Below, piece after piece: positions 4,828 through 9,960 of a DNA stretch of 10,091 nt (position 1 is the stretch's first letter; the number at the start of each line of letters is the position of its first letter). The position numbers and the translations under genes were made by a program. Source of the stretch: Baffinella frigidus (lineage: Eukaryota > Cryptophyceae > Cryptomonadales > Baffinellaceae). The notes beneath the pieces are model-generated. The model was not told the origin of the DNA. It worked only from the letters and a program-made list of their open reading frames with translations, and made no database searches. The stretch is taken from assembly GCA_026770585.1 (NCBI GenBank), contig MU646303.1, positions 301,529 to 311,619 on the forward strand, given 5' to 3'.

Positions 4828-5008
4828 CTGTATCGAGAGTAATAAAGAAGAGAAGAAGAGCTGACCGGGTTTCCGGTTTCTCGGGTTTCTAGGGTTTCTC
4901 GGGGTGTCGCGGATTTCGGGTTTCAGTTTTCGGGTTTCGGGGCTCGGGTTGATTTCCTGGCGACAAGGCAAGAAGCGACTGCCCAACGTTCGCAACGCCA
5001 GAGTCCAC
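4828..5008 (-). other. 181-nt intron containing telomere-like sequence
   Basis: Starts AAG|GTGGAC and ends CGATACAG on the minus strand. Its middle is a TTTCGGG/TTTCTAGGG array (plus strand 4866-4950) and its 3' third is pyrimidine-rich. The first bases read GTGGACTCTGGCGT, similar to the ACGCCAGAGT terminus of the element at 5203-5328. Open reading continues some codons past the 5' splice site, so the exact 5' end is tentative. Confidence 0.55.
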
Positions 5009-5056
5009 CTTCCTCCTCTCTCCCGGCGCACTCTCTGCGGGCTCCTGCATCGTCAC
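5009..5056 (-). CDS. 48-nt exon, unidentified protein
   Basis: Minus-strand frame VTMQEPAESAPGERRK, phase 0 at both ends, lies between a strong 3' splice site (TATTTTTGTTTACAG) and AAG|GTGGAC. It joins the exon at 5115-5201 in phase across a 58-nt AT-rich intron. GC content jumps sharply from the intron to the exon, as expected for real splicing in a GC-rich coding background. Confidence 0.65.
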
Positions 5057-5114
5057 CTGTAAACAAAAATAGAATTAATGTTTAATTAATTATTTGATTT
5101 TTAATGAATTAAAC
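5057..5114 (-). other. 58-nt AT-rich intron
   Basis: On the minus strand: CCT|GTTTAATTC, then almost only A and T, a CATTAAT branch-like motif and the polypyrimidine end CTATTTTTGTTTACAG. Its ends can pair (TGTTTAATT at 5079-5087 with AATTAAACA at 5107-5115). This is the cleanest intron in the window. Confidence 0.7.
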
Positions 5115-5201
5115 AGGAACGAGGGTCCAGGTGTAGGGTCGGTCCACGGCGCAAGCTACAACCACCCCTCTGAAGTGAACAGTTTTCTTCTTCTCGTACA
5201 C
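5115..5201 (-). CDS. exon, unidentified protein
   Basis: The minus-strand frame reads VYEKKKTVHFRG then VVVACAVDRPYTWTLVP and ends in phase 0 at CCT|GTTTAA. The frame stays open to about 5213, where the terminus of the element at 5203-5328 begins. The 3' splice site is therefore unclear; TACGAG at 5191-5196 would be one option. The pattern (basic patch, hydrophobic beta-like strand, aromatic cluster) is protein-like, but I cannot assign a family. Confidence 0.65.
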
Positions 5202-5202
5202 C

Positions 5203-5328
5203 CCACGCCAGAGTCATGAAAGCGGTCGCCAAAAGTCAATTCCCCCGCAAGGCACTAGTTTTCAAAAGTAGACAATTACTTCATGTGGTGATTTGAAAAA
5301 TCCAACCCCCTCCTCCAATCTGGCGTGG
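5203..5328. mobile_element. 126-bp element with CCACGCCAGA terminal repeats
   Basis: CCACGCCAGA (5203-5212) and TCTGGCGTGG (5319-5328) are perfect 10-bp terminal inverted repeats. The inside holds CAAAAGTCAATTCCC and TTCAAAAGTAGACAATT. The terminus resembles those of the elements at 1389 and 9519-9640. It sits exactly next to the exon at 5115-5201, so it may form (part of) an intron there. Confidence 0.6.
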
Positions 5329-5436
5329 CCCCTGATTCGCACGGAGAATTCGCCGATGTCCGACGACCCCCCGTACGAATCGCCCCCCCCCTAAAGGCTC
5401 TCTTCCGTCAAAGCCTATAGGGGGCCTTCCTCTCAC

Positions 5437-5512
5437 CCAAATTATCACAGTACGAATCCGCCAGTCCCAAACGATGCAACTTGATCACCTTGAAGAAGGA
5501 GGTGTTACTCAC
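5437..5512 (-). CDS. coding island, unidentified protein
   Basis: Minus-strand frame VSNTSFFKVIKLHRLGLADS then YCDNLG, ending at a good 5' splice site TTGG|GTGAGA. Upstream, TTTCC|GTGAGT is itself a perfect 5' splice motif, and CCTCCTTCTTCAAG could act as a 3' site, giving either a continuous frame or an exon limited to 5437-5488. The stretch 5329-5436 downstream would then be intronic and contains two runs of C's. Confidence 0.5.
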
Positions 5513-5538
5513 GGAAACTCGGGCACTGGGAGTGCCCG

Positions 5539-5607
5539 AAAATCCCTGCGTAGCCCTCTGTGAAATCCCTTCGTAGCCCTCTGCGAAAATCCCTTCGTAG
5601 CCCCCTG
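5539..5607 (+). repeat. three tandem copies of AAATCCCTTCGTAGCC
   Basis: AAAATCCCTKCGTAGCCCYCTG recurs three times with a 22-24-bp period. Single copies lie at 8746-8769 and 9737-9760, and an inverted one at about 8611-8632. Read on the minus strand it encodes GYEGIF-like peptides, but TIR position at 8611-8771 argues for an element end. Confidence 0.8.
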
Positions 5608-5609
5608 TC

Positions 5610-5738
5610 CCTCGCGGGGGATACGGAAGGCCACCATAAACCTTTTATCGGGGGCAAATTGGCGTACGGTGGCCTTCCGGGGAAATTGCCTCCGATAAAA
5701 GGCTCATGGTGGCCTTCCGTGTCCCTGCCTCGAGGGTT
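5610..5738. mobile_element. foldback element with about 41-bp arms
   Basis: 5620-5660 and 5683-5723 are inverted repeats with about five mismatches (key piece GGAAGGCCACCAT / ATGGTGGCCTTCC). The pairing weakly continues outward to 5610 and 5738. The 22-base loop contains a further GGTGGCCTTCCGG, so the centre has itself been duplicated. Confidence 0.85.
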
Positions 5739-5859
5739 TGCGTATGAGCGGCCGACGCGGAGTACAGTAAGTGGCACAATGCGTAGCATGTGCGGCGCTG
5801 ACGCTGGTTGGTTGGCAATAAATTATCAATCTCTCTAGGCATACACGGGAGGGTTTGCA

Positions 5860-6072
5860 GGGGTACCCTGAGGACGGACCCCAACCCCCACGAGGCGGAC
5901 CAAACACCCTTTTTAAACCCCGGGGAGCTGTACACGTGAGGCTGTGTGTAGTAATTTTCATATGCGTGGTCACGTGTCGCCCCGCTTTTCGGGGGGGCAC
6001 GTGACCAACTCCGTACGAAACGCCTACAATCGACATTTAAAAAGAGGGGTACCCCCAAGGAAGGACCCCGAC
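5860..6072. mobile_element. hairpin element bounded by GGGGTACCC direct repeats
   Basis: GGGGTACCCTGAGGACGGAC (from 5860) and GGGGTACCCCCAAGGAAGGA (from 6046) are similar 26-27-bp direct repeats. Between them lie CCTTTTTAAA (5909-5918), a GTGTAGTAATTTTCAT segment like other elements here, a strong hairpin at 5968-6006 (TGGTCACGTG arms) and TTTAAAAAG at 6036. The order from the hairpin to the TTTAAAAAG box resembles 8439-8510. No convincing gene lies in 5740-6540. A minus-strand open stretch near 5740-5815 (CYALCHLLYSASAAHTQTLE) was not strong enough to call. Confidence 0.6.
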
Positions 6073-6109
6073 TGGCTTGAGAGCCTCAGGCTGAGTCTCT
6101 GGCGCCTTG

Positions 6110-6433
6110 GTCGGATAGCGAAGGGGCAAATAGATCGGGTATTTATTGGATTCAGTGCCCATATTAGTTTGCGAAGCGTCCAGCCCTGAAACTCCTGAAG
6201 CGGATCAAATCGCCTCTACGCACCAAAAAAAAACTAAAAAGGGGGTACGAAATCAAAAAAGGGGGTGAGGTAGAGGCGATTTGATCCGCTTCAGGTCCAA
6301 AAACAGGAGTCAGGGCTGGACGCTTCCGTAACGAATATGGGCACTGAAGCCCCCACAGGTTGGACACGACTCGTACCAATTTTTGAATTCGTACCCGAAT
6401 TAAAAAGATCCGTTTGCCCCCTCGCTATCCGAC
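6110..6433. mobile_element. 324-bp inverted-repeat element
   Basis: Outer arms 6110-6130 and 6413-6433 (GTCGGATAGCGARGGGGCAAA) pair with one mismatch. Inner arms 6149-6218 and 6271-6350 pair almost throughout (key pieces TTCAGTGCCCATATT, GAAGCGTCCAGCCCTGA, TGAAGCGGATCAAATCGCC). A 52-base centre contains AAAAAGGGGG twice. The right side has an extra 50-60 bases containing ACGAATTC-type sequence and CGTACC, so the arms are asymmetric. No clear target duplication. No coding sequence. Confidence 0.85.
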
Positions 6434-6677
6434 TAGGGGGGGGGGGGCACGCGGGTGACTAAGTCTGTACCGGGAAACGGCTAACATAAGTAAAACTGAA
6501 CGAGATTCTTTTTGAAATGATAACTTCGTGATCCACCGTGCGTTGACTATCGAGGAGGGGTGGTTTGGGGGGTACCTTGCGCATGTGCTTCGCGTGAGTG
6601 TTGGCCAACACGCCTGCGCAGCGCAGGGTCGGTCAACGTGCTGACACACCCAAGTCTACACCTTCGCTGCAGGTGCG

Positions 6678-6680
<3 letters not shown>

Positions 6681-6720
<40 letters not shown>
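6681..6720 (+). repeat. (AG)20 microsatellite
   Basis: A perfect 40-bp AG run between GCGTAC and CATTGTTGAGG. Confidence 0.98.
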
Positions 6721-6721
<1 letters not shown>

Positions 6722-6984
6722 ATTGTTGAGGAAGTACAGCTTAGCGGGACAATAAGAAAACCCCAACCTCCACTGGGCATGAGTGTTGGCCAACACTCTT
6801 CCTCAGCGCAGAGTCGGATCAATGTGGTGATGCACACCCACGTCCACCCAAAATCCCCAGTATAGAGCCCATGCATTATACGCGCCTTTCCTGGTACAAG
6901 TCCAGAACTCCGATGAGTGTTAGTCAACACTCCTGTTCAACGTGCTGATACACCCAAGTCCACCCCTTCGCTGCGGGTGCGTAC

Positions 6985-7056
<72 letters not shown>
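6985..7056 (+). repeat. 72-bp AG microsatellite with two interruptions
   Basis: AG repeats, interrupted by single A and T substitutions (AAAG, ATAG), at exactly the same place in the repeat unit as the (AG)20 at 6681. Confidence 0.97.
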
Positions 7057-7197
7057 CATTGTTGAGGAAGTACAGCTTAGCGGGACAATAAGAACCCCCC
7101 AGCCTACACTGGGCATGAGTGTTGGCCAACACGCCCGTGCAGTGTGGGTTCGGGTCAATCCACACAGTGGACTACGGTCCTTTCATCAGCAGTCAAC

Positions 7198-7276
7198 TTA
7201 CCCTGTGGGTAGTTACCCTGTGGGTAGTTAACTTTAAGGATTTTTTGATGCAAATTTGATTTTTTGATGCAAATTT
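7198..7276 (+). repeat. 15-bp and 19-bp tandem duplications
   Basis: TTACCCTGTGGGTAG is duplicated at 7198-7227 and GATTTTTTGATGCAAATTT at 7239-7276. The whole stretch 7161-7288 is related in direct orientation to 7357-7456 (GTGGACTACG, TTCATCA, GTTAACTT, ATGCAAATT, GTCACGTTAC). Confidence 0.85.
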
Positions 7277-7288
7277 GTCACGTTACCG

Positions 7289-7586
7289 CTAAATCTAGGG
7301 GTCCCAAAACTCTCCAAGCCCACCGTGTTGGGGGTAATGAACACCCAAGTCCACACCTCCGCTGTGGGTGGACTACGAACCGTTCATCAAAAGTTAACTT
7401 TTCTGAAGACAGTCAACGGCAAGGCTTATTCTCATGCAAATTGGTCACGTTACACCCGGATATCCGCCCCAACAAAACACTCGTAGCCCCACACGGTTCG
7501 TAGTCCACCGACAGCGGAGGTGTGGACTTGGGTGTTCATCACCCCCAACACGGTGGGCTTGGAGAGTTTCGGGACCCCTAGATTAG
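7289..7586. repeat. large inverted repeat, arms of about 93 bp
   Basis: 7289-7382 and 7494-7586 are reverse complements with about four differences and one single-base indel. Arms contain CTAGGGGTCCC, CTCCAAGCCCACCGTGTTGG, ACACCCAAGTCCACACC and GTGGACTACGAACCG. The 111-base centre holds ATGCAAATTGGTCACGTTAC, also present just left of the left arm. The high identity implies recent origin or gene conversion. No coding sequence. Confidence 0.92.
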
Positions 7587-7599
7587 AGAGCCCACCGTG

Positions 7600-7675
7600 T
7601 GGACAGAGCGAGCGTTGCTTTATTGAGGAAGTGCCCCTGAGCGGGATTACATAACACCCCAAGCCTGTACACACA
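7600..7675. repeat. third, diverged copy of the TTGAGGAAGT block
   Basis: GCGTTGCTTTATTGAGGAAG, then TGCCCCTGAGCGGGATTACA and CACCCCAAGCCTGTACAC, align with the block after each AG microsatellite at 6721 and 7057. There is no AG tract here. 7676-7829 to the right is non-repetitive with no supported gene. Confidence 0.65.
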
Positions 7676-7829
7676 CAACGATGCACCTCAGCCCCCCCTC
7701 CAAGGCCGGGGCCATCCATCCAAAGGAGGGTTGTACATTGGTTGTACCCGAACCCAAAACAAATCAGACAACCTCGGAAAACTCTGTTTGCCATTCTGCA
7801 ACACCAAGGGCTCGGCGGAGAGACTGATT

Positions 7830-7979
7830 TTATCTCAGAAAACGAGTTCTAAAACTCGTTTTCTTAAGTCAATTCCCCTACAAATTCGTCAACTTATTCT
7901 TTACTCTCCGCATAAGTTGACACATTTATAGGGAAATTGACTTAAGAAAACGAGTTTTAGAACTCGTTTTCTGAGATAA
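7830..7979. mobile_element. 150-bp near-perfect nested palindrome
   Basis: Arms 7830-7897 and 7912-7979 (68 bp each) are reverse complements with about four mismatches, around a 14-base loop. Each arm contains its own hairpin (GAAAACGAGTT / AACTCGTTTTC around CTAA), so a branched cruciform can form. The element is flanked exactly by GATT on both sides (7826-7829, 7980-7983), a possible 4-bp target duplication. No coding capacity. Confidence 0.93.
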
Positions 7980-8011
7980 GATTCAAGCGTTTTCAGCCAC
8001 CAGCTCTGCTC

Positions 8012-8160
8012 GGATTTCATGTGGAAACACTTTTAATTTATAAACTTGGATTCGATCAAAATTACTACACGTTTTCTTTAATATTACTAGTAAAGATTGT
8101 TCTGTGTAGTAAATTTCATTGAACCAAGTTTATAAATGAAAAGTGTTTCCATATGAGATT
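8012..8160. mobile_element. palindromic element with conserved TAATATTAC core, copy 1
   Basis: Arms of about 57-59 nt (8012-8070, 8104-8160) pair with around ten mismatches; both contain GGAAACACTTTT and TTATAAACTTGG (or complements). The innermost arm is TTACTACAC / GTGTAGTAA. The 33-base centre has CTTTAATATTACTAGTAA at 8076-8093. The same core in opposite orientation lies in the element at 9028-9173, whose outer arms are unrelated. 8161-8212 to the right holds nothing I can assign. Confidence 0.88.
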
Positions 8161-8212
8161 AGTTACCGACCCGGTACAAAATTCATTCGGTTCAGTCATC
8201 AACAGTCGCACA

Positions 8213-8365
8213 GGCCACATGGTGGACTACGACGTTTTCACAGCACCCAAAATCTGGGTGTAACCTGAGCAAACGTGTACCTGAAAAAGACTGAAATAAT
8301 TGAAAATACGCGAGACTCCTCTTTAAAAAAACATGAAACCCTCGTAGTACACGGTGGGGGGACTC
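8213..8365. mobile_element. TIR element, GTGGACTACGA termini
   Basis: CCACATGGTGGACTACGACG (8216) and the complement of CCCTCGTAGTACACGGTGG (8340-8358) form imperfect terminal repeats of about 20-25 bp. The inside is AT-rich. GTGGACTACG-type ends also mark 7161, 7366 and 7497. Confidence 0.5.
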
Positions 8366-8414
8366 TGGTCGGACCTGCGCCGCGTAAACCCTCTTTTAGA
8401 GAACGAGTCAGAAA

Positions 8415-8458
8415 GTGGTCACGTTACCGTACGGAATGCCGTACGGTAACGTGACCAC
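8415..8458. repeat. perfect 20-bp-arm hairpin (GTGGTCACGTTACCGTACGG)
   Basis: The two 20-bp arms are exact reverse complements around AATG. GGTCACGT cores recur at about 2269, 3594, 5968, 7279 and 7443. A TATAAAAAA box follows at about 8497-8505, so a promoter-like role is conceivable, but no transcript start can be shown. Confidence 0.93.
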
Positions 8459-8534
8459 CTCCCGTACAAATCCTGGACGCAAGCGTACAACCAACATATA
8501 AAAAAGGGCCACGGCCAGCCTTGAGTGGTCGGAC

Positions 8535-8595
8535 CTGAGCGCAGAAAAGGACTGGTAGATTCACGGTCAGCAACGTTCAACAGCGCGCGCTTTAC
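8535..8595 (-). other. 61-nt intron-like module, copy 2
   Basis: On the minus strand it starts GTAAAGCGCGCG and ends TTTTCTGCGCTCAG with GTTGAAC and GCTGACC branch-like motifs between. It has the same length as the module at 8790-8850, with about 79% identity, and both are followed by GTCCGACCA. The upstream flank (CCTAGACCGT) is not convincingly exonic here. Confidence 0.6.
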
Positions 8596-8610
8596 ACGGT
8601 CTAGGACTCG

Positions 8611-8771
8611 CCACACAGCGGACTCCGAAGTGGTTTCGGGAATAACCCATAGGTGAATATCCAGAGGACCCTACGATAGGCAATCCGTAGGAAATAGGGT
8701 TGTTCCTACGGATATCCTAACCGATCTTGGTCAGGATTTGGCCAGAAAATCCCTTCGTAGCCCGCTGTGGA
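8611..8771. mobile_element. TIR element with CCACAGCGG... termini and central hairpin
   Basis: CCACACAGCGGACTCCGAAG at the left and CTTCGTAGCCCGCTGTGG at the right are imperfect inverted ends. Inside, 8683-8693 and 8703-8713 form a perfect 11-bp stem (ATCCGTAGGAA). The right half also lies in a minus-strand open frame (see 8790-8850), so the element may overlap or have donated coding sequence. Confidence 0.5.
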
Positions 8772-8789
8772 GGGGGGCTCTGGTCGGAC

Positions 8790-8850
8790 CTGAGCGCGGA
8801 AACAGCCTCGTGCTCTCTCGGTCCGCAACGTTCAACAACGCGCGCTTTAC
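8790..8850 (-). other. 61-nt intron (intron-like module, copy 1)
   Basis: Directly follows the exon at 8851-8970 (TTT|GTAAAG) and ends CGCGCTCAG. Splicing would be phase 0 into a minus-strand frame VRPEPPSTAGYEGIFWPNPD then QDRLGYP with a stop near 8710. The module recurs at 8535-8595 with identical length, and its last part recurs again as GCGCAGGTCCGACC near 8369-8385. I infer a mobile intron (introner-like) unit. Confidence 0.6.
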
Positions 8851-8970
8851 AAACGGCTCCGGGCGCTGCCCGCCGCCCGGCCCCCCCACGCGCCCGGCCC
8901 CCTTGTTCCCCATGTAGTTGGCCCCGTCGGCGTCTCCCAGCAGCGCCAGCTCGATATTCTCGGTCTCCGC
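8851..8970 (-). CDS. 40-codon exon, unidentified protein
   Basis: On the minus strand CCCTAACCCCCTTACAG, a good branch/polypyrimidine/AG signal, is followed by exactly 40 codons: AETENIELALLGDADGANYM, then GNKGAGRVGGPGG and GQRPEPF. It ends at TTT|GTAAAG; both junctions are phase 0. Codons are strongly GC-ending, unlike the surroundings. An acidic helix-like start gives way to a Gly-rich tail. An upstream mini-exon near 9207-9220 (GACGTCCGCAAG|GTGGGG) would add DVRK in phase. Family not recognised. Confidence 0.65.
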
Positions 8971-9008
8971 CTGTAAGGGGGTTAGGGTTTAAGGGGTTTA
9001 GGAGTTTA
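8971..9008 (+). repeat. short TTTAGGG-like array at an intron 3' end
   Basis: GGGGGTTAGGGTTTAAGGGG then TTTAGG. On the minus strand it provides the CCCTAAC branch-like motif and pyrimidine tract for the exon at 8851-8970. Confidence 0.7.
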
Positions 9009-9027
9009 AACCGTCTGCGCCTGTCCA

Positions 9028-9173
9028 CGTTTATCCGGGGAACCCCGTTTGTCTTTCATTTCCTGGCAACAAAAATTACTACACAATTCGTTCTTACTAG
9101 TAATATTAAAGCATTTGTGTAGTAATTTTCGTTGCCAGGAAATGAAAGAAAAATAGCTATCCCCGGATAAACG
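9028..9173. mobile_element. palindromic element with conserved TAATATTAC core, copy 2
   Basis: Arms of 58 bp (9028-9085, 9116-9173) pair closely apart from a block near ACCCCGTTTG. Key pieces are CGTTTATCCGGGG, TTTCATTTCCTGGCAAC and AATTACTACACA. The 30-base centre contains the minus-strand CTTTAATATTACTAGTAA (9094-9111). If the exon at 8851-8970 is real, this element lies inside its upstream intron. Confidence 0.9.
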
Positions 9174-9272
9174 CAGGGATGACAAATTGCCCCACCTTGC
9201 GGACGTCTCCTGCAGGGATTAAGGGCCTCTCAATCCTAAATCCTGAACCCTGCCCTCTGGAGCACCGCAGGG

Positions 9273-9359
9273 ATGTTCGGTGAATTGAGGGTCGTGCTTG
9301 GAGCCGATGGGTCGTTGTTTGGCAACTTTTGGCAAAGAAGGGCAGCTGTTTTGTTTTAA
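9273..9359 (+). CDS. possible exon, unidentified protein
   Basis: After CCTGAACCCTGCCCTCTGG and CACCGCAG, an acceptable 3' splice signal, the plus strand has ATG and 28 codons (MFGELRVVLGADGSLFGN then FWQRRAAVLF) to TAA at 9357-9359. A second plus frame (RCLATFGKEGQLFCFNGRL) is also open. It would face away from the minus-strand exon at 8851-8970. Short, so only tentative. Confidence 0.4.
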   Translation: MFGELRVVLGADGSLFGNFWQRRAAVLF

Positions 9360-9365
9360 TGGAAG

Positions 9366-9960
9366 GCTAGTAACCTGTAGGACGATTCGGTATGCGGAGC
9401 GGGCGCCGAGTCCTCAAGGGACTATCCGGCACTTCATCCACGGGGGTGCCCCCCCCGCTTTCGGGGGGTTCGGCGTATCGCGCACCCCCACCCCTGCAGA
9501 TTCTGAAAAGTCTCCACTACGCCAGAGGGCTCGAGGGAAACCGACGCCTTATCCACGTCAGATCTGACGTCGTTACCTTACGCATTCAAGGGATTTCCCC
9601 TGAAAGATGTCAAAAGTGGATGTTTCGAGCCCTCTGGCGTGGTAAAGAAGGCTAGTAACCTGAAGGACGATTCGGGATTCGGAGCGGGTGCGCGCCGCGT
9701 CGCAGGGTCCCAGGTCGTATCGCTTAGGGGTTATCTAAAATCCCTTCGAAGTCCGCTGTGTTGAGGAGGTTCGTAACCTGAAAGATGATTCGGGACGCGC
9801 GCCGCGTCGTTGATTCTGTAAAGTTAAAGTCACTGTAAAGTCTCTAAAGATTCTGAAAAGTATCTGTAAAGTCTCTAAAGATTCTGTCAAGTCTCTTTAA
9901 AGTCTCTAAAGATTCTGAAAAGTCGGTAAAGAAGGTTCGTAACCTGCAGGACGATTCGGG
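9366..9960 (+). repeat. four copies of GTAACCTGnAGGACGATTCGG unit
   Basis: The motif occurs at 9366-9390, 9651-9676, 9769-9794 and 9935-9960, each followed by GC-rich GCGGAGCG/GCGCCGCGTCG sequence. Spacing is irregular (about 285, 118, 166 bp) because other elements intervene. Confidence 0.85.
9519..9640. mobile_element. 122-bp MITE-like element, perfect 16-bp TIRs
   Basis: ACGCCAGAGGGCTCGA (9519-9534) and TCGAGCCCTCTGGCGT (9625-9640) are exact inverted repeats. The left 47 bases recur at 1389-1435. The inside contains the palindrome AGATCTGACGTCG-type sequence. No obvious target duplication and no coding capacity. Confidence 0.85.

Larger units (their letters stand above)
6583..7134. repeat. 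repeat family with AG microsatellites and TGTTGGCCAACA palindromes
   Basis: Two long units (6598 to 6798 and 6915 to 7134) share the palindrome, CAACGTGCTGA, CACCCAAGTC, CTTCGCTGC, GTGCGTAC, an AG tract, then CATTGTTGAGGAAGTACAGC and TTAGCGGGACAATAAGAA. The palindrome GAGTGTTGGCCAACACTC is an exact 18-bp palindrome at 6781-6798, with variants at 6596-6613, 6915-6932 and 7117-7134. On the minus strand the block after the AG tract reads GWGFLIVPLSCTSSTM, and open frames span the region, but differences between copies are not clearly synonymous, so I do not call a gene. Confidence 0.8.

Noticed and set aside
5979-5997. Rho-independent terminator at the GC hairpin
   Set aside because: The stem belongs to a GGTCACGTG palindrome, no T-run follows, and the context is eukaryotic.
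6547-6930. 127-codon minus-strand ORF (HGLYTGDFGWTWVCITTLIRL...)
   Set aside because: Part of it is protein-like, but it crosses the AG microsatellite and repeat units, and copies differ without clear synonymous bias. Not strong enough to call; RNA evidence would decide.
6920-7165. Two overlapping minus-strand ORFs rich in SLSLSL
   Set aside because: Translation of the 72-bp AG microsatellite.
8727-9122. 131-codon plus-strand ORF
   Set aside because: Antisense to the 40-codon exon at 8851-8970, which has splice signals and better codon use; the rest runs through a palindromic element.
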